Source of the DNA: Stigmatella ashevillena
Lineage (GTDB): Bacteria > Myxococcota > Myxococcia > Myxococcales > Myxococcaceae
Direction of reading: 5' to 3'
Assembly (NCBI RefSeq): GCF_028368975.1
Contig: NZ_JAQNDM010000002.1
Location: 2,924,007-2,988,006, forward strand
Length of the DNA: 64,000 nucleotides
The notes beneath the pieces were generated by a model, which saw only the letters and a list, made by a program, of their open reading frames with translations, ran no database searches and had not been told where the DNA came from. Made by a program: the position numbers and the translations under genes. This document shows, one piece after another, positions 18,248 to 27,423 of this stretch (its first letter is position 1; the number at the start of each line of letters is the position of its first letter).

Positions 18248-20005
18248 TCACTGCTCCTCGAGCAGCATCTTCAACTCGCGCACCCGCCGGGTGACGAGGT
18301 CGCGGTCCATCTGGCGGAACGGCTCGGGCAGCAGCTCCCGGCTGGTGCACTCCTGCACCGCCACCAGGTTCTGGAGTTCGATCTCCAGCGGGTAGCTGGG
18401 CGGCACGAAGTCCGCCACCACCGCCGTCAGATCCTCCTGCGTCACCTGCTCCCGGCCCGCCGTCAGCGCGCGGAACTTCGCCCGCACCATCACCGCTTCG
18501 ATGTCCGCGCCACTGAACTGGCTCGCGTGCGCCGGCAGCAGCGCCGAGAAGGACGGCACGTCCACGCTGACGCCCGTCTTCTTCTGCATCACCTGGAACA
18601 GCTCGTCGCGCTCGGCGTCCGTGGACGGATAGAAGAGCGCCAGGTGCTCCTCGGCGCGCCCCTGCCGCTTCAAGTCGATGGGCAGCAGGTCCGGCCGGGC
18701 CGTCATCAGGAACCAGACAATCTTGCCGCGGTACTGCGTGTTGCCCATGAAGGACGCGATGGAGCCGAACACGCGGCTGCTCGTGCCCGAGTCCCCTCCG
18801 GAGTCGCGGTTGCCCAGGAAGGTGTCCGCCTCATCCACCATCACCGCCACCGGCCACAGCGCCTTGAGCAGGGTGAAGATGCGCTCCAGGTTCGCCTCCG
18901 TCACGCCCTGCCACTGGCTGCGGAAGTTGAGGAACTTCACCACGGGGATGCCAATCTCTCCGGCGAAGCAGGACACCAGGAACGTCTTGCCGGTGCCCAC
19001 CGGGCCGCTGATGAGGTAGCCCATCGGCATCACCTCGTTGCGGCCCTTCTTCAACGCGTTGGCCGCCGCCCGCAGCATGTCCTTCGCCTTGGCGTGCCCC
19101 GCCACCGCATCCAGCGTGTGCGCCGGCTCGATGAACTCCAGGAGCCCATGGCACTCCGCCTGGATGAGCTCCTTCTTCTTCTCCTTGAGCAGCTCCGGGG
19201 TGATGCGCACCTCGCGCTCGAGCGCCTCGGTGAGCACCCGGTCCAGGTTGATGCGCGACAGGCCCGCCGTCATCTTCGCCAGCGCCGCCAGCGGCACATC
19301 CGAGATGGACTGGAGCCGCTTGCCCTCCAGCTTGGAGCGCACGTAGTCCAGCCGCTCCTCTTCCAAGGGCAGCGGCAGCTCGATGGGTGCCACGTACGGG
19401 TTGCGGGCGATTCGCGGCGAGATGTCCGACAGGTTCTCCGCCAGCAGCACCACGGAGATGTCGTTCGCCAGGAACTGCGGATCGTGCGCCCACTTGTCCA
19501 GCGTGGCCACCACGAACCGGTCCTCCGAGGACAGGTGGCTCATCTCTCCGCCGGGCACCAACGTCTCCGCGAAGTCGATGATGAGCGCCATGGACTTGCC
19601 CTCGCCCAGGCGCAGCCGCAGGAAGTTCTCGAGAATCTGCAGCGCCCGGCCTGGGTCCCTCGGCAGCGACTTGGCGTAGTCCGTGCCGTAGAGCGCGTCG
19701 TAGCCCGCCATCGCCCGCTGCAGGTCCTTCTGCGTCTCCGGAGCGGCGGCGCGGATGCCCGAGGAGCGATCATAGAAGATGACGTGATCTCTCCCGCCGA
19801 ACAGCTCCTCGGACAGGAACGTCTTGAGGGTGCCAAACCCCCTGCTGCCATCGGCCTGGGTGAGCGGTTGCAAGTCCCTCACCGCCCCGTAGAGCAGAAA
19901 GGAGCAGACCGTCTTCGTGTAGTACTTCTGGGCAAGCTTCTGGGCCCAGCGCGGCAGATCCGACAGGGGATCCGCCTTGCTGCTCTTGCGTGTCTTGGTC
20001 GTCAC
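18248..20005 (-). CDS. AAA ATPase with degenerate N-terminal AAA-like half
   Basis: 585 residues from a GTG start preceded by GGAGGG; in-frame ATG and GTG codons 8 and 15 codons upstream are possible but lack a ribosome site. The C-terminal half is a classic AAA module: Walker A G-P-V-G-T-G-K-T near 334, Walker B V-M-V-D-E-A-D near 388, arginine finger in K-R-Q-G-R-A-E-E-H. The N-terminal half (about 30-290) has an AAA-like layout (I-I-D-F-A-E-T near 170, V-V-L-L-A-E-N near 215) but no P-loop lysine. This resembles Cdc48/FtsH-class remodelling ATPases with one dead ring; clients are unknown. Convergent with the transglycosylase. Confidence 0.85.
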   Translation of the reverse strand: MTTKTRKSSKADPLSDLPRWAQKLAQKYYTKTVCSFLLYGAVRDLQPLTQADGSRGFGTLKTFLSEELFGGRDHVIFYDRSSGIRAAAPETQKDLQRAMAGYDALYGTDYAKSLPRDPGRALQILENFLRLRLGEGKSMALIIDFAETLVPGGEMSHLSSEDRFVVATLDKWAHDPQFLANDISVVLLAENLSDISPRIARNPYVAPIELPLPLEEERLDYVRSKLEGKRLQSISDVPLAALAKMTAGLSRINLDRVLTEALEREVRITPELLKEKKKELIQAECHGLLEFIEPAHTLDAVAGHAKAKDMLRAAANALKKGRNEVMPMGYLISGPVGTGKTFLVSCFAGEIGIPVVKFLNFRSQWQGVTEANLERIFTLLKALWPVAVMVDEADTFLGNRDSGGDSGTSSRVFGSIASFMGNTQYRGKIVWFLMTARPDLLPIDLKRQGRAEEHLALFYPSTDAERDELFQVMQKKTGVSVDVPSFSALLPAHASQFSGADIEAVMVRAKFRALTAGREQVTQEDLTAVVADFVPPSYPLEIELQNLVAVQECTSRELLPEPFRQMDRDLVTRRVRELKMLLEEQ

Positions 20006-20069
20006 GGACGAATGTCCCTCCGCCCCCATGACAGGGGCCCCCACACCCACCCAGCGCGAACGGGCGTGG

Positions 20070-22565
20070 CTACCTGCAACCGGGCTGCTTCTTCAAGGAC
20101 CCCTTCGCCACCGCCTGGGACTCGCCAGAAGCGGGCCCCACCACGGGCACCTCGGTCTCCTGGAAGCACTTCATGCGCAGCGTCACGTTCCGGATGGTCG
20201 GCGCCAGCTTGAGCTCCGTCGGCGTGATTCCCATCACCTTGCCAGCCGCCACGATGGTGGCCCCCGAGGGCTCGGACTCCACCCGGACATTCATCGTGAC
20301 GGGGGTCAGCTTCACGGCCACCCTCAAGGGCTCATTCCCTTCGGGCGGGGGGTAGGGTTTCTTCGAGGACTGGTAGCCCGGAGCACTCACCTCGATGACC
20401 ATGTCGCCGTTGAAGGGCACCTCGATGGCGAACTCGCTGCCGCCCTGCTCGCGGACAACCTTGCCGTCCACCTTCACCTCCGCGTCATGCGGCTGGGTGT
20501 TGAGCGCCAGCAGTCCTTTGCGCACCAGGGGCTCGAGCACGGCCGCCACGCGGGTGACCTGCGTGCCCTCGGTGACCGTCACCGTCTGGGTGAAGGGCTT
20601 GTAGCCCGCGGCGCTGACCATCACCACGACGGGACCCGCGGGCATCTGCTGGAGGATGTCGCCCGAGGTGGAAGACACGGCCTCGGCGTTGAGGGACACC
20701 TGGGCCGTGGCGCGCACCGCCGCCGGCAGCTCCACCATGATGAAGCCCAGGGCAGGCTTGGACGGCAGCAACAGCACGAGCGCCAGGATGAGGACGGCGA
20801 GCACCCCGCCCCCCACACCCAGCACCAACCCCTTGCGGCCAAACCCCATGGTGTTGAGGTCGGTGGAGTGCTCGGCCGACTTGGGCTCGGGGGGCAGAAC
20901 GGGCGCTGGAGCGGGCCGCGGCGCATGCTGCGCCGAGCCCAGCATGGGAGGTCCCCCGGCCGGGGGATCCGAACGGACGATGCGCGGCAGCCCATCCGAG
21001 CCTCGGGCCGCGCGCCCGGACGGAGGGGGCTCATGGTTCGCCGCCACCATGGGCATGCCAATCATGGACGCGCGCACCTGAACGCTGGGCGGAGACGACA
21101 GCACCGGGACCTGCGACAGGGACGGCGCGCGCGGCATCGCCGGCTGGTGCGCGGCGGGAGGAGGCCCGATGACGGCCGTCTTGCCGGTGCTGGGCTCCTC
21201 GCCATCGCCCAGCGGCTGGGCCGCGGGCGTCTCCAGCGGGGTGATGGCGCGGCCCACGGCGCCCGGCAGCGTGGTGGGCTCCTCGGCGTCGTCGAAGTAC
21301 TCGCCCGGCGTCACCAACATCGTCGCCGCGCCCTCGTCGTCCTTGGGGGCAGGAACGGCCGCGGCCGCCGTCAGCTTGGGCAGCGCGGTGAGGGAGGAGG
21401 TCCGGCGGATGCCCCCCGCCATCGTGAGGTTCGGATTCGACGGAGGGGAGGAAGGCTTGTGGGGCTCCATCGGCGCCAGGCTCGGCGGCGCGGAGGGGGC
21501 CGGAGGCGCCACCACGGGGGCCGCGGGCGCAGCCCCGGTGAAGCCCGCCTCGATGGCCGCGAGCATGCCCTCGGGAGGCTTGATGGTGGAGTAGTCCGTG
21601 AGCCGCTGCTTCTCGCGCTCCACCTCTTCGGCGAAGGTGGACTTCATGTACTGCATGAGGTCCTTGCGGCCGAAGATGGTCTCACTGGTGATGAGGAAGC
21701 GCTGCAGGTCGTCGCCCAGCTCGCTGGCGTACTGGTAGCGCTCGTCCACGTCCCGGGCGAGGGCCTTGAGGACGATCTTCTCCAGGTTCTCGGGGATGCG
21801 GCGGTTGTACGTGGACGGAGGCGCCACCTCCGCCTTGCGGACCTTCTCCAGCACCGAGAAGTCGCTCTCGCCCACGAACAGGCGCTCGCCGGTGAGCATC
21901 TCGTACAGACACACGCCAATGGCGAACACGTCCGAGCGGCGGTCCAAGGGCAGGCCGCGGATCTGCTCCGGGCTCATGTAGCCAAACTTGCCCTTGAGGA
22001 TACCCGCCTGCGTCTTCGTCGCCTTGCCCGCGGCCTTGGCGATGCCGAAGTCGATGACCTTCACCTCACCCTCGTAGGACACGAGGATGTTCTGCGGCGA
22101 GATGTCGCGGTGGACGATGTTCATGTCCCGCCCCATCCCGTCCTTCTTCCGGTGGGCGTAGTCCAGGCCCTCGCACATCTTCGACACGCAGTAGGCCACC
22201 AGCGGAATCGGCGCGGGCTCTCCCTTTTTGCGGCAGCGGTCGAAGATGGCCCGCATGTCCTTGCCGGGGATGTACTCCATCGCGATGAAGTAGCTGCTGG
22301 TGATCTGCCCCAGCTCGAAGATCTGCCCGATGTTGGCGTGCGTCAGCTGGACGCTGATCTTCGCCTCATCGATGAACATCGAGATGAACTCGTCGTCCTC
22401 GGCGATGTTCGGGAGGATGCGCTTGATGGCCACGAGCCGTTCGAAGCCACTCGCTCCAAATTGCTTGCCACGCCACACCTCCGCCATGCCGCCGATGTTG
22501 ATGCGGTCAAGAAGAAGGTACTTCCCAAATGGGATGGGCTGGCGCTTGGGTTGGCTTGTCGTCAC
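20070..22565 (-). CDS. Membrane Ser/Thr protein kinase with C-terminal PEGA repeats
   Basis: 831 residues from a GTG start. Kinase domain about 15-280 with Gly-loop I-G-G-M-A-E-V, catalytic Lys48, C-helix Glu67, H-R-D (Asp154), D-F-G (Asp172) and S-P-E-Q activation end, all intact. A long Pro/Ala linker (about 330-560) precedes one membrane helix (about 575-598), and the outside part has three PEGA-like modules (for example L-N-T-Q-P-H-D-A-E-V; V-E-S-E-P-S-G-A-T-I). This is the common myxobacterial Pkn layout: a periplasmic sensor region signalling to a cytoplasmic Hanks-type kinase. Possible partner of the AAA gene just downstream (64 bases). Confidence 0.92.
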   Translation of the reverse strand: MTTSQPKRQPIPFGKYLLLDRINIGGMAEVWRGKQFGASGFERLVAIKRILPNIAEDDEFISMFIDEAKISVQLTHANIGQIFELGQITSSYFIAMEYIPGKDMRAIFDRCRKKGEPAPIPLVAYCVSKMCEGLDYAHRKKDGMGRDMNIVHRDISPQNILVSYEGEVKVIDFGIAKAAGKATKTQAGILKGKFGYMSPEQIRGLPLDRRSDVFAIGVCLYEMLTGERLFVGESDFSVLEKVRKAEVAPPSTYNRRIPENLEKIVLKALARDVDERYQYASELGDDLQRFLITSETIFGRKDLMQYMKSTFAEEVEREKQRLTDYSTIKPPEGMLAAIEAGFTGAAPAAPVVAPPAPSAPPSLAPMEPHKPSSPPSNPNLTMAGGIRRTSSLTALPKLTAAAAVPAPKDDEGAATMLVTPGEYFDDAEEPTTLPGAVGRAITPLETPAAQPLGDGEEPSTGKTAVIGPPPAAHQPAMPRAPSLSQVPVLSSPPSVQVRASMIGMPMVAANHEPPPSGRAARGSDGLPRIVRSDPPAGGPPMLGSAQHAPRPAPAPVLPPEPKSAEHSTDLNTMGFGRKGLVLGVGGGVLAVLILALVLLLPSKPALGFIMVELPAAVRATAQVSLNAEAVSSTSGDILQQMPAGPVVVMVSAAGYKPFTQTVTVTEGTQVTRVAAVLEPLVRKGLLALNTQPHDAEVKVDGKVVREQGGSEFAIEVPFNGDMVIEVSAPGYQSSKKPYPPPEGNEPLRVAVKLTPVTMNVRVESEPSGATIVAAGKVMGITPTELKLAPTIRNVTLRMKCFQETEVPVVGPASGESQAVAKGSLKKQPGCR

Positions 22566-22668
22566 GAGATTCGAGGGTCTCGGGTTTGAGAGGCGAGCCT
22601 ATCGACCGCGCCTCCATAGGGTCAACCATCGGGCCACCCCTTGGGGAACAAGGCAAGCAAGCTCCCGT

Positions 22669-23439
22669 TTAAGGAGCCTGCTTCGGAGCCTGCTTCCCAA
22701 CACCCGGCTCGGCCCCTTCCCGGAAGGCATCCGTGCGCGCGGGAGTATCGGCTTCATCCTGTTTTACGGGTTGAACCAGTAAAAATCGTGTTTCACCGGC
22801 TTGCGCGAGCACCTCCGCCGGGCCGAACCGACGCTCCGCGGGCAGCCCCACGAGGCTCACCCAGGCCCCCTGGCGCTGGGGGGCGACGCAGTAGAGGAGC
22901 GTGCCCGGCAGAAGACCGGCAGCAGAGCGGACGGGGCCCTCGCAGTTCTCGCGTACCTGGAGCGTGTACTCGCGCACTGGCTCCCCGTGGACGAGGTAGG
23001 GGGGCACCCCCAGCTCCTTCACCAAGGCGCCTAGGACGCGCGGATCCACGGGCACCTCGCCCGAGGGGGTCCGCTCCTGGACGAGGCCGTGAAAGTGCTG
23101 AAGCGCCAAGCTCGCCATGTCCCACGAGCCCACGGGGACGCGAGGCTCGGCCACCACCAAATCCAAGAAAAGCGCGCCTACCAAGATAAGTGGGGACAGC
23201 CGATAGCCCTTGAAGTCATCCCCCCGGCGGCGCAGCAGGCCCCACACGGCCACACCCACCGCCCCGGCGGCCAAGGCCAGCACCGCCGCGGGACGCCAGA
23301 GCGAGGGCAGGTGGGAAAAGGCCGCGACCTCCGCGCTGCGCGCCCGGAGGGCATCGGCCAGATCGCCCCCGTAGAGCCAGGCCAGCAGCCCCCACGCGGC
23401 CACATTGGCCCCGAGCGTCTTGCCAGAGGGGCCCTTCAT
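22669..23439 (-). CDS. Membrane protein of unknown function in ABC operon
   Basis: 256 residues. The ATG overlaps the stop of the ABC permease (ATGA). Three hydrophobic segments (about 8-25, 45-66 and 83-97) precede an extracytoplasmic domain of about 150 residues with two Cys (C-E-G and Y-C-V-A-P-Q) that may form a disulphide. The C-terminal tail is polar and ends P-K-Q-A-P. No family recognised. Last gene of a four-gene coupled operon, so it probably acts with the MacB/LolD-like transporter. Confidence 0.78.
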   Translation of the reverse strand: MKGPSGKTLGANVAAWGLLAWLYGGDLADALRARSAEVAAFSHLPSLWRPAAVLALAAGAVGVAVWGLLRRRGDDFKGYRLSPLILVGALFLDLVVAEPRVPVGSWDMASLALQHFHGLVQERTPSGEVPVDPRVLGALVKELGVPPYLVHGEPVREYTLQVRENCEGPVRSAAGLLPGTLLYCVAPQRQGAWVSLVGLPAERRFGPAEVLAQAGETRFLLVQPVKQDEADTPARTDAFREGAEPGVGKQAPKQAP

Positions 23440-24716
23440 CCGGCCAGCGTTCGGGCGGGGTCCGTGGCGGCGGCGCGGCGGCTGGGAAAGTAGGCGCCCG
23501 CGAGCGCGGCCACCAGCCCCAGCGCCACCCCTCCGAGCACCACGGGCCAGGGGAAGGAGAAGAAGCTGTCGGGCTTGAAGGGAAAGCTGGGCAGGGCGCG
23601 CGCCGCGAGCCTGTCCGTGCCCAGCGCGAGCGCCACGGCCACCGCCGTGCCCACGGTGCCTCCGGCGATCCCCAACACACAGGCCTCGGCCAGGACGATG
23701 TTGCGCACATCGGCGCGCGAGGCCCCCACCGCCTGCATCACGCCGATCTCCCGGGCCCGGGCGCGGACGGAGGCCGAGAGCGCGTGGGTGATGTTCACCG
23801 CCGCCAGCACGCAAATGAGGATGGACAGCAGCGCGAGCGCCGAGGTGGTGAGCGCCACGGCCGCGCCTGCGTTCTCGGCCATCCGCCGCTCTTGGTCGTC
23901 AATCTCCAGGCCCATCTGCTTCACCGCTTCGACGATGCCGGGGACTTGCGAGGGGTCCTTCGCCACCAGCGTCACGCCACTGAAGGTCTCCGCATCCACG
24001 CCCGAGGCGCGGTTGAGGCGGATGGCGGTCTCCAAGGGGATGGTGATGCCCGCCAGCAAGGCCCGATCCGAGGCGCCCACCACCTGGGCCTGGGCCGGAG
24101 TCGTCGGGCCGGGCGCGGCCTGGGCCACGAACGAGCGGTTGAACTCCACCGGGAAACCGAAGCCGAGGATCATCTGAGACGAGAGCTGGGGCAGCTTGCG
24201 CGCCGGGGCGAACGTCTTGTTGTAGATCTCCAGCAGCCGCGTGGAGATGACCACGGGGATGGGTTGATCCGGCGGCACGTCCTTGAACGAGCCGATCTTC
24301 ACATCCGCCTGGACGAAGTCCGGCTCCACCCCCACGGCCAGCACTTCCATGCCCATGCGCAGCCTGGAGCCGAAGAAGGCCCCCTCGTAGCGGCTGACGG
24401 CGGGCACGCGCACGTTCATCTTCCGGTAGACCTTCTCCACCCCGTCCAGCCCGCTCAGGCGCTCCACCGCCGCCGTGTCCAGCGTGCCGCCTCCCAGCAG
24501 CGAGCCGAGGGACACCGACGCGGGCACCACGTCCACCAGCCGGGCATCCGAGGGAAAGACCTTCTCGCGAATGACGCGACCCACGCCCAGCCCCAGCCCC
24601 ACGAAGAAGACGAGCGCCCCGACCCCCATGGCCACGCCGAAAGCGGAGAAGAAGGCCCCCCGGCGCTCACGGGCAAGGCTCAGCCGGACCAGCCGGGACA
24701 GTGCGGAGAGCCTCAC
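23436..24716 (-). CDS. MacB/LolE-type ABC transporter permease
   Basis: 426 residues from a GTG overlapping the ATPase stop (GTGA). First membrane helix about 20-42, large extracytoplasmic domain (about 45-270), then three C-terminal helices. The FtsX signature is present: V-R-A-R-A-R-E-I-G-V-M-Q-A-V-G-A-S near residue 335, followed by the A-A-A-T-D-P-A-R-T-L end that type VII permeases share. Such systems are mechanotransmission machines (lipoprotein release, export, wall hydrolase control) rather than classical importers. It works with the adjacent ATPase. Confidence 0.9.
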   Translation of the reverse strand: MRLSALSRLVRLSLARERRGAFFSAFGVAMGVGALVFFVGLGLGVGRVIREKVFPSDARLVDVVPASVSLGSLLGGGTLDTAAVERLSGLDGVEKVYRKMNVRVPAVSRYEGAFFGSRLRMGMEVLAVGVEPDFVQADVKIGSFKDVPPDQPIPVVISTRLLEIYNKTFAPARKLPQLSSQMILGFGFPVEFNRSFVAQAAPGPTTPAQAQVVGASDRALLAGITIPLETAIRLNRASGVDAETFSGVTLVAKDPSQVPGIVEAVKQMGLEIDDQERRMAENAGAAVALTTSALALLSILICVLAAVNITHALSASVRARAREIGVMQAVGASRADVRNIVLAEACVLGIAGGTVGTAVAVALALGTDRLAARALPSFPFKPDSFFSFPWPVVLGGVALGLVAALAGAYFPSRRAAATDPARTLAG

Positions 24717-25414
24717 GAAACACCTCCCACGGAGTGGCGCTCCGCCACGGGCTCTTCGAGGAGCCGACCTTCCTTCAATCGCAGCACCCTGCGGGCAGCC
24801 GACCGCATCCGTTCCTCGTGGGTCACGGCCAGCACGGTGAGCCCTTCGCGGTGCAACTCCTCGAAGAGCTGGATGACGCCCTCCCCGGTGGCCGCATCGA
24901 GGTTTCCGGTGGGCTCGTCGCACAGCAGGACCTTCGGTCCGGTGAAGAGCGCCCGGGCGATGGCCACGCGCTGGCGCTCTCCGCCCGACAAGCGCACCGG
25001 CTCGCGGTCCTTCTTGGCCAGCAGCCCCACGCGGTCCAGCAGGAACTCGGCCCTCTTGCGGGCCTCGGCCGTCACGGGACCGAAGTGGGCGGGCAGCAGC
25101 ACGTTCTCCACCGCGGAGAGGTTGGGGATGAGGTGGAAGGACTGGAAGACGAAGCCCACGTGGGTGTTGCGGAAGCGGGCCAGCGCCGGGTCCTTCAACC
25201 CGCGCAGCTTCACCCCTCCCACCTCCACCTCGCCCGCGTAGTGCACGTCCAGCCCGCCCAGCACGTGCAGCAGCGTGGACTTGCCGCTGCCAGAAGAGCC
25301 CACCACGGCCACGAAGTCTCCCGCGGACACCTCCAGGGACAGGCCGTCCAGCACCCGCACCCGCGTGCCGTCCCCGTCGATGTACTCCTTGACGATGTCG
25401 CGTGCGCGGATCAC
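24713..25414 (-). CDS. MacB/LolD-type ABC transporter ATPase
   Basis: 233 residues. Walker A G-S-S-G-S-G-K-S-T at 39-47, Q-loop F-V-F-Q-S-F near 93, signature L-S-G-G-E-R-Q-R near 143, Walker B V-L-L-C-D-E-P-T-G-N-L-D near 164 and switch His in V-T-H-E-E near 200. The D-E-P-T-G-N-L-D form is typical of the LolD/MacB/FtsE group. GTG start overlapping the upstream lipoprotein stop; its own stop overlaps the permease start. Confidence 0.93.
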   Translation of the reverse strand: MIRARDIVKEYIDGDGTRVRVLDGLSLEVSAGDFVAVVGSSGSGKSTLLHVLGGLDVHYAGEVEVGGVKLRGLKDPALARFRNTHVGFVFQSFHLIPNLSAVENVLLPAHFGPVTAEARKRAEFLLDRVGLLAKKDREPVRLSGGERQRVAIARALFTGPKVLLCDEPTGNLDAATGEGVIQLFEELHREGLTVLAVTHEERMRSAARRVLRLKEGRLLEEPVAERHSVGGVS

Positions 25415-27042
25415 TTGGCCTCGCTGGGCGCGGGAGGAACCAGTTTGAGCGACAGCTCGGCCTGGAGGGCCTTGTCCTTGCGCGACAGCCCCAGCGTCAC
25501 CGCGCGCAGATCATCCGTGGCCTCCAGCCACCGGAGGGCCGTGGCGCGGATGGCGAAGCCGCCCACACCCCACGCCGACGAAGGCAGGTTCCGGATCGCG
25601 TCCGACATCTTGCGAAGATCCAGCACCACGCCGAGGGCGGGCTCCGCCACCGCGCCCTGAAGTTCCTTGGCCACGGGATTCTCTCCCGGGGGACTCGCCA
25701 AGCCCGTCAACGCCGCTTCCAGCCGGCCTCGAGGGGCCGCGAGCACCAGCTTCCCACCCACCTCCGCGAAGTGCGCCCCCTCCCCGGCCCGGTAGGACGT
25801 CAGATAGGCACGCTGGCCCCCCACCTCCTCGGGCGCCACCTGGGCCCCGAAGCTGCCAGCCATCCCGGGCACCTTCTCCAGCGTGGCCCGCGCCTTGGCG
25901 GCATCCTTCGCCTCGCCCACCACCACCAGGTGCACGAAGCGGAACGGGTTGGTGCGCCGGATGTCCAGCGCGGGCACGCCACTGCCGAACTGGGCCGTGG
26001 GGGCCAGCGCCACACCGGCCACGAGCCCACTCTGGAGATTGTCCAGCACCTCGGTCTTCGGATCGAACCCACTCTGCTGGAACACCCGGGTGAGCTGGGT
26101 GCCCGCCAGGTACGGCCACACATAACCGAGCGTGGTGGGATCCCCGCGATAGCGCGCCACCAGAAAGCTGTCCGCGGGCAGATAGCCCACAAGCTCGGGC
26201 CCCTGCGCGGGCGAGAGCGGCGCCAGGGCGGCTTCCGTGTCGGGCCACGGCGCATCGGCATGCACCGTCACCGCCTTCTCCTCGATGCGGCCGGTGAGGG
26301 TCACCCCTTGCACGGTGCCCGCGGGGAGCAGCCCGGTCCCACCGGGAAAATAGACGTGGAAGTCGTGCTCCTTGGGGAGCCGGGAGAGCGAGGCCGCCAG
26401 CACGGGCTCCTCGGCCAGGGACTTCTCCACCGGCTGGGCGGCCATCTCAGGCAGCCGTGCCACCGTGGAGCCCGGAGCGACCAGAACGAAGTCCCCCACG
26501 AAGAGCAGCCCCAGCGCCGGAACCTGCGCGTCCTTCCGGCTGAAGGTGACGAGTGTGCCCCCGCCGGCCTTCTCCTCCTTGCGCTCGGACGCCCCGAGCC
26601 GGTTGCGGGCCAAGGTAGCGAAGGTCTCCTCGAGCGTCTTCGCGTCCTTCACGCCCAGCACCGAAAAGGCCTGGTTGCCTGCCAGGAACGCGGCGCCCGC
26701 ACCCTTGCCCGGCGCGATGCCAGCGGCCTCCATGGCCGTGCGGCTGCGCAGGTCCACCCCCACCTGCCGCATCACGGCGGAGACGAGCGCCTCCCCGGAC
26801 TGCGCGTTCTGGAGCTGGGCCAGGAAGGAAGCAATCTTCAGGTTCTGGAACCGGGCCAGCTTCTCCCCGATCGAGCCGAGATCCGCGACGACGATGGCGG
26901 CCTGGGCCTCCCGGGGCAGATAGCGGCCCACGCTGACGGTCTTTCCGGACGTCCCCGCCGGGCCCTCGTCCTTTCCACACCGTGAGCAGCCAGCGAGCGC
27001 GACGAAAAGAACGAGGGACCAGGTGCAGGCGCGGCGGAGCAT
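25411..27042 (-). CDS. DUF3352-like lipoprotein
   Basis: 543 residues. Lipobox L-A-G-C (Cys19), then a large alpha/beta protein with paired repeats of the type seen in DUF3352 proteins (Y-L-P-A-D-S-F-L-V-A-R-Y; L-P-R-E-A-Q-A-A-I-V-V-A-D-L). Two halves, about 40-240 and 290-540, look related. It is the first gene of the ABC operon (stop overlaps the ATPase GTG), so it may be the substrate-side lipoprotein of that transporter. The family is a soft call; no catalytic motif is seen. Confidence 0.72.
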   Translation of the reverse strand: MLRRACTWSLVLFVALAGCSRCGKDEGPAGTSGKTVSVGRYLPREAQAAIVVADLGSIGEKLARFQNLKIASFLAQLQNAQSGEALVSAVMRQVGVDLRSRTAMEAAGIAPGKGAGAAFLAGNQAFSVLGVKDAKTLEETFATLARNRLGASERKEEKAGGGTLVTFSRKDAQVPALGLLFVGDFVLVAPGSTVARLPEMAAQPVEKSLAEEPVLAASLSRLPKEHDFHVYFPGGTGLLPAGTVQGVTLTGRIEEKAVTVHADAPWPDTEAALAPLSPAQGPELVGYLPADSFLVARYRGDPTTLGYVWPYLAGTQLTRVFQQSGFDPKTEVLDNLQSGLVAGVALAPTAQFGSGVPALDIRRTNPFRFVHLVVVGEAKDAAKARATLEKVPGMAGSFGAQVAPEEVGGQRAYLTSYRAGEGAHFAEVGGKLVLAAPRGRLEAALTGLASPPGENPVAKELQGAVAEPALGVVLDLRKMSDAIRNLPSSAWGVGGFAIRATALRWLEATDDLRAVTLGLSRKDKALQAELSLKLVPPAPSEAK

Positions 27043-27161
27043 GGGGGCGGAGTGCAGACGGAGCCGCGCCGAGAGTCAATTTCTTCCTGCGGGCGCTGTC
27101 CGGCAATGGGCCGCCCAGGCAGGCAGCCCTCTGAGCCCCAACGGTGCTACCCTTGCCCCTC

Positions 27162-27392
27162 ATGAGCGAAAACCACGGGGGTACCGAGTACGACTACGGC
27201 CAGTGCCCTTGTACCGGCCAGTACGTCCAGCACCTCATCGAGGTGGAAATGGCCGTCGCGAGCCGGACCGTGGTGCTCACGAACATTCCCCAAGGGGAAT
27301 GCACCGTGTGCAGCTCGCAGGTCTACAAGATGCAGATCATGGAGCGGCTGGAGACCTTGATGAGGACGGAGCGCGCCGAGCAACAGAAGTAG
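27162..27392 (+). CDS. Small YgiT-like zinc-finger protein
   Basis: 76 residues starting at M-S-E-N-H; an earlier in-frame GTG would add a Pro/Leu stretch without support. Two Cys pairs, C-P-C near residue 15 and C-T-V-C near 48, frame a short beta region with T-N-I-P-Q-G-E-C, the pattern of YgiT-type zinc fingers. A charged helix ends the protein. Stand-alone gene convergent with the next operon. In other bacteria YgiT domains occur in MqsA-type antitoxins, but no toxin is adjacent here. Confidence 0.7.
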   Translation: MSENHGGTEYDYGQCPCTGQYVQHLIEVEMAVASRTVVLTNIPQGECTVCSSQVYKMQIMERLETLMRTERAEQQK

Positions 27393-27423
27393 CGCTCCGT
27401 GGACGCCGCTGGAACCGGGCGGT

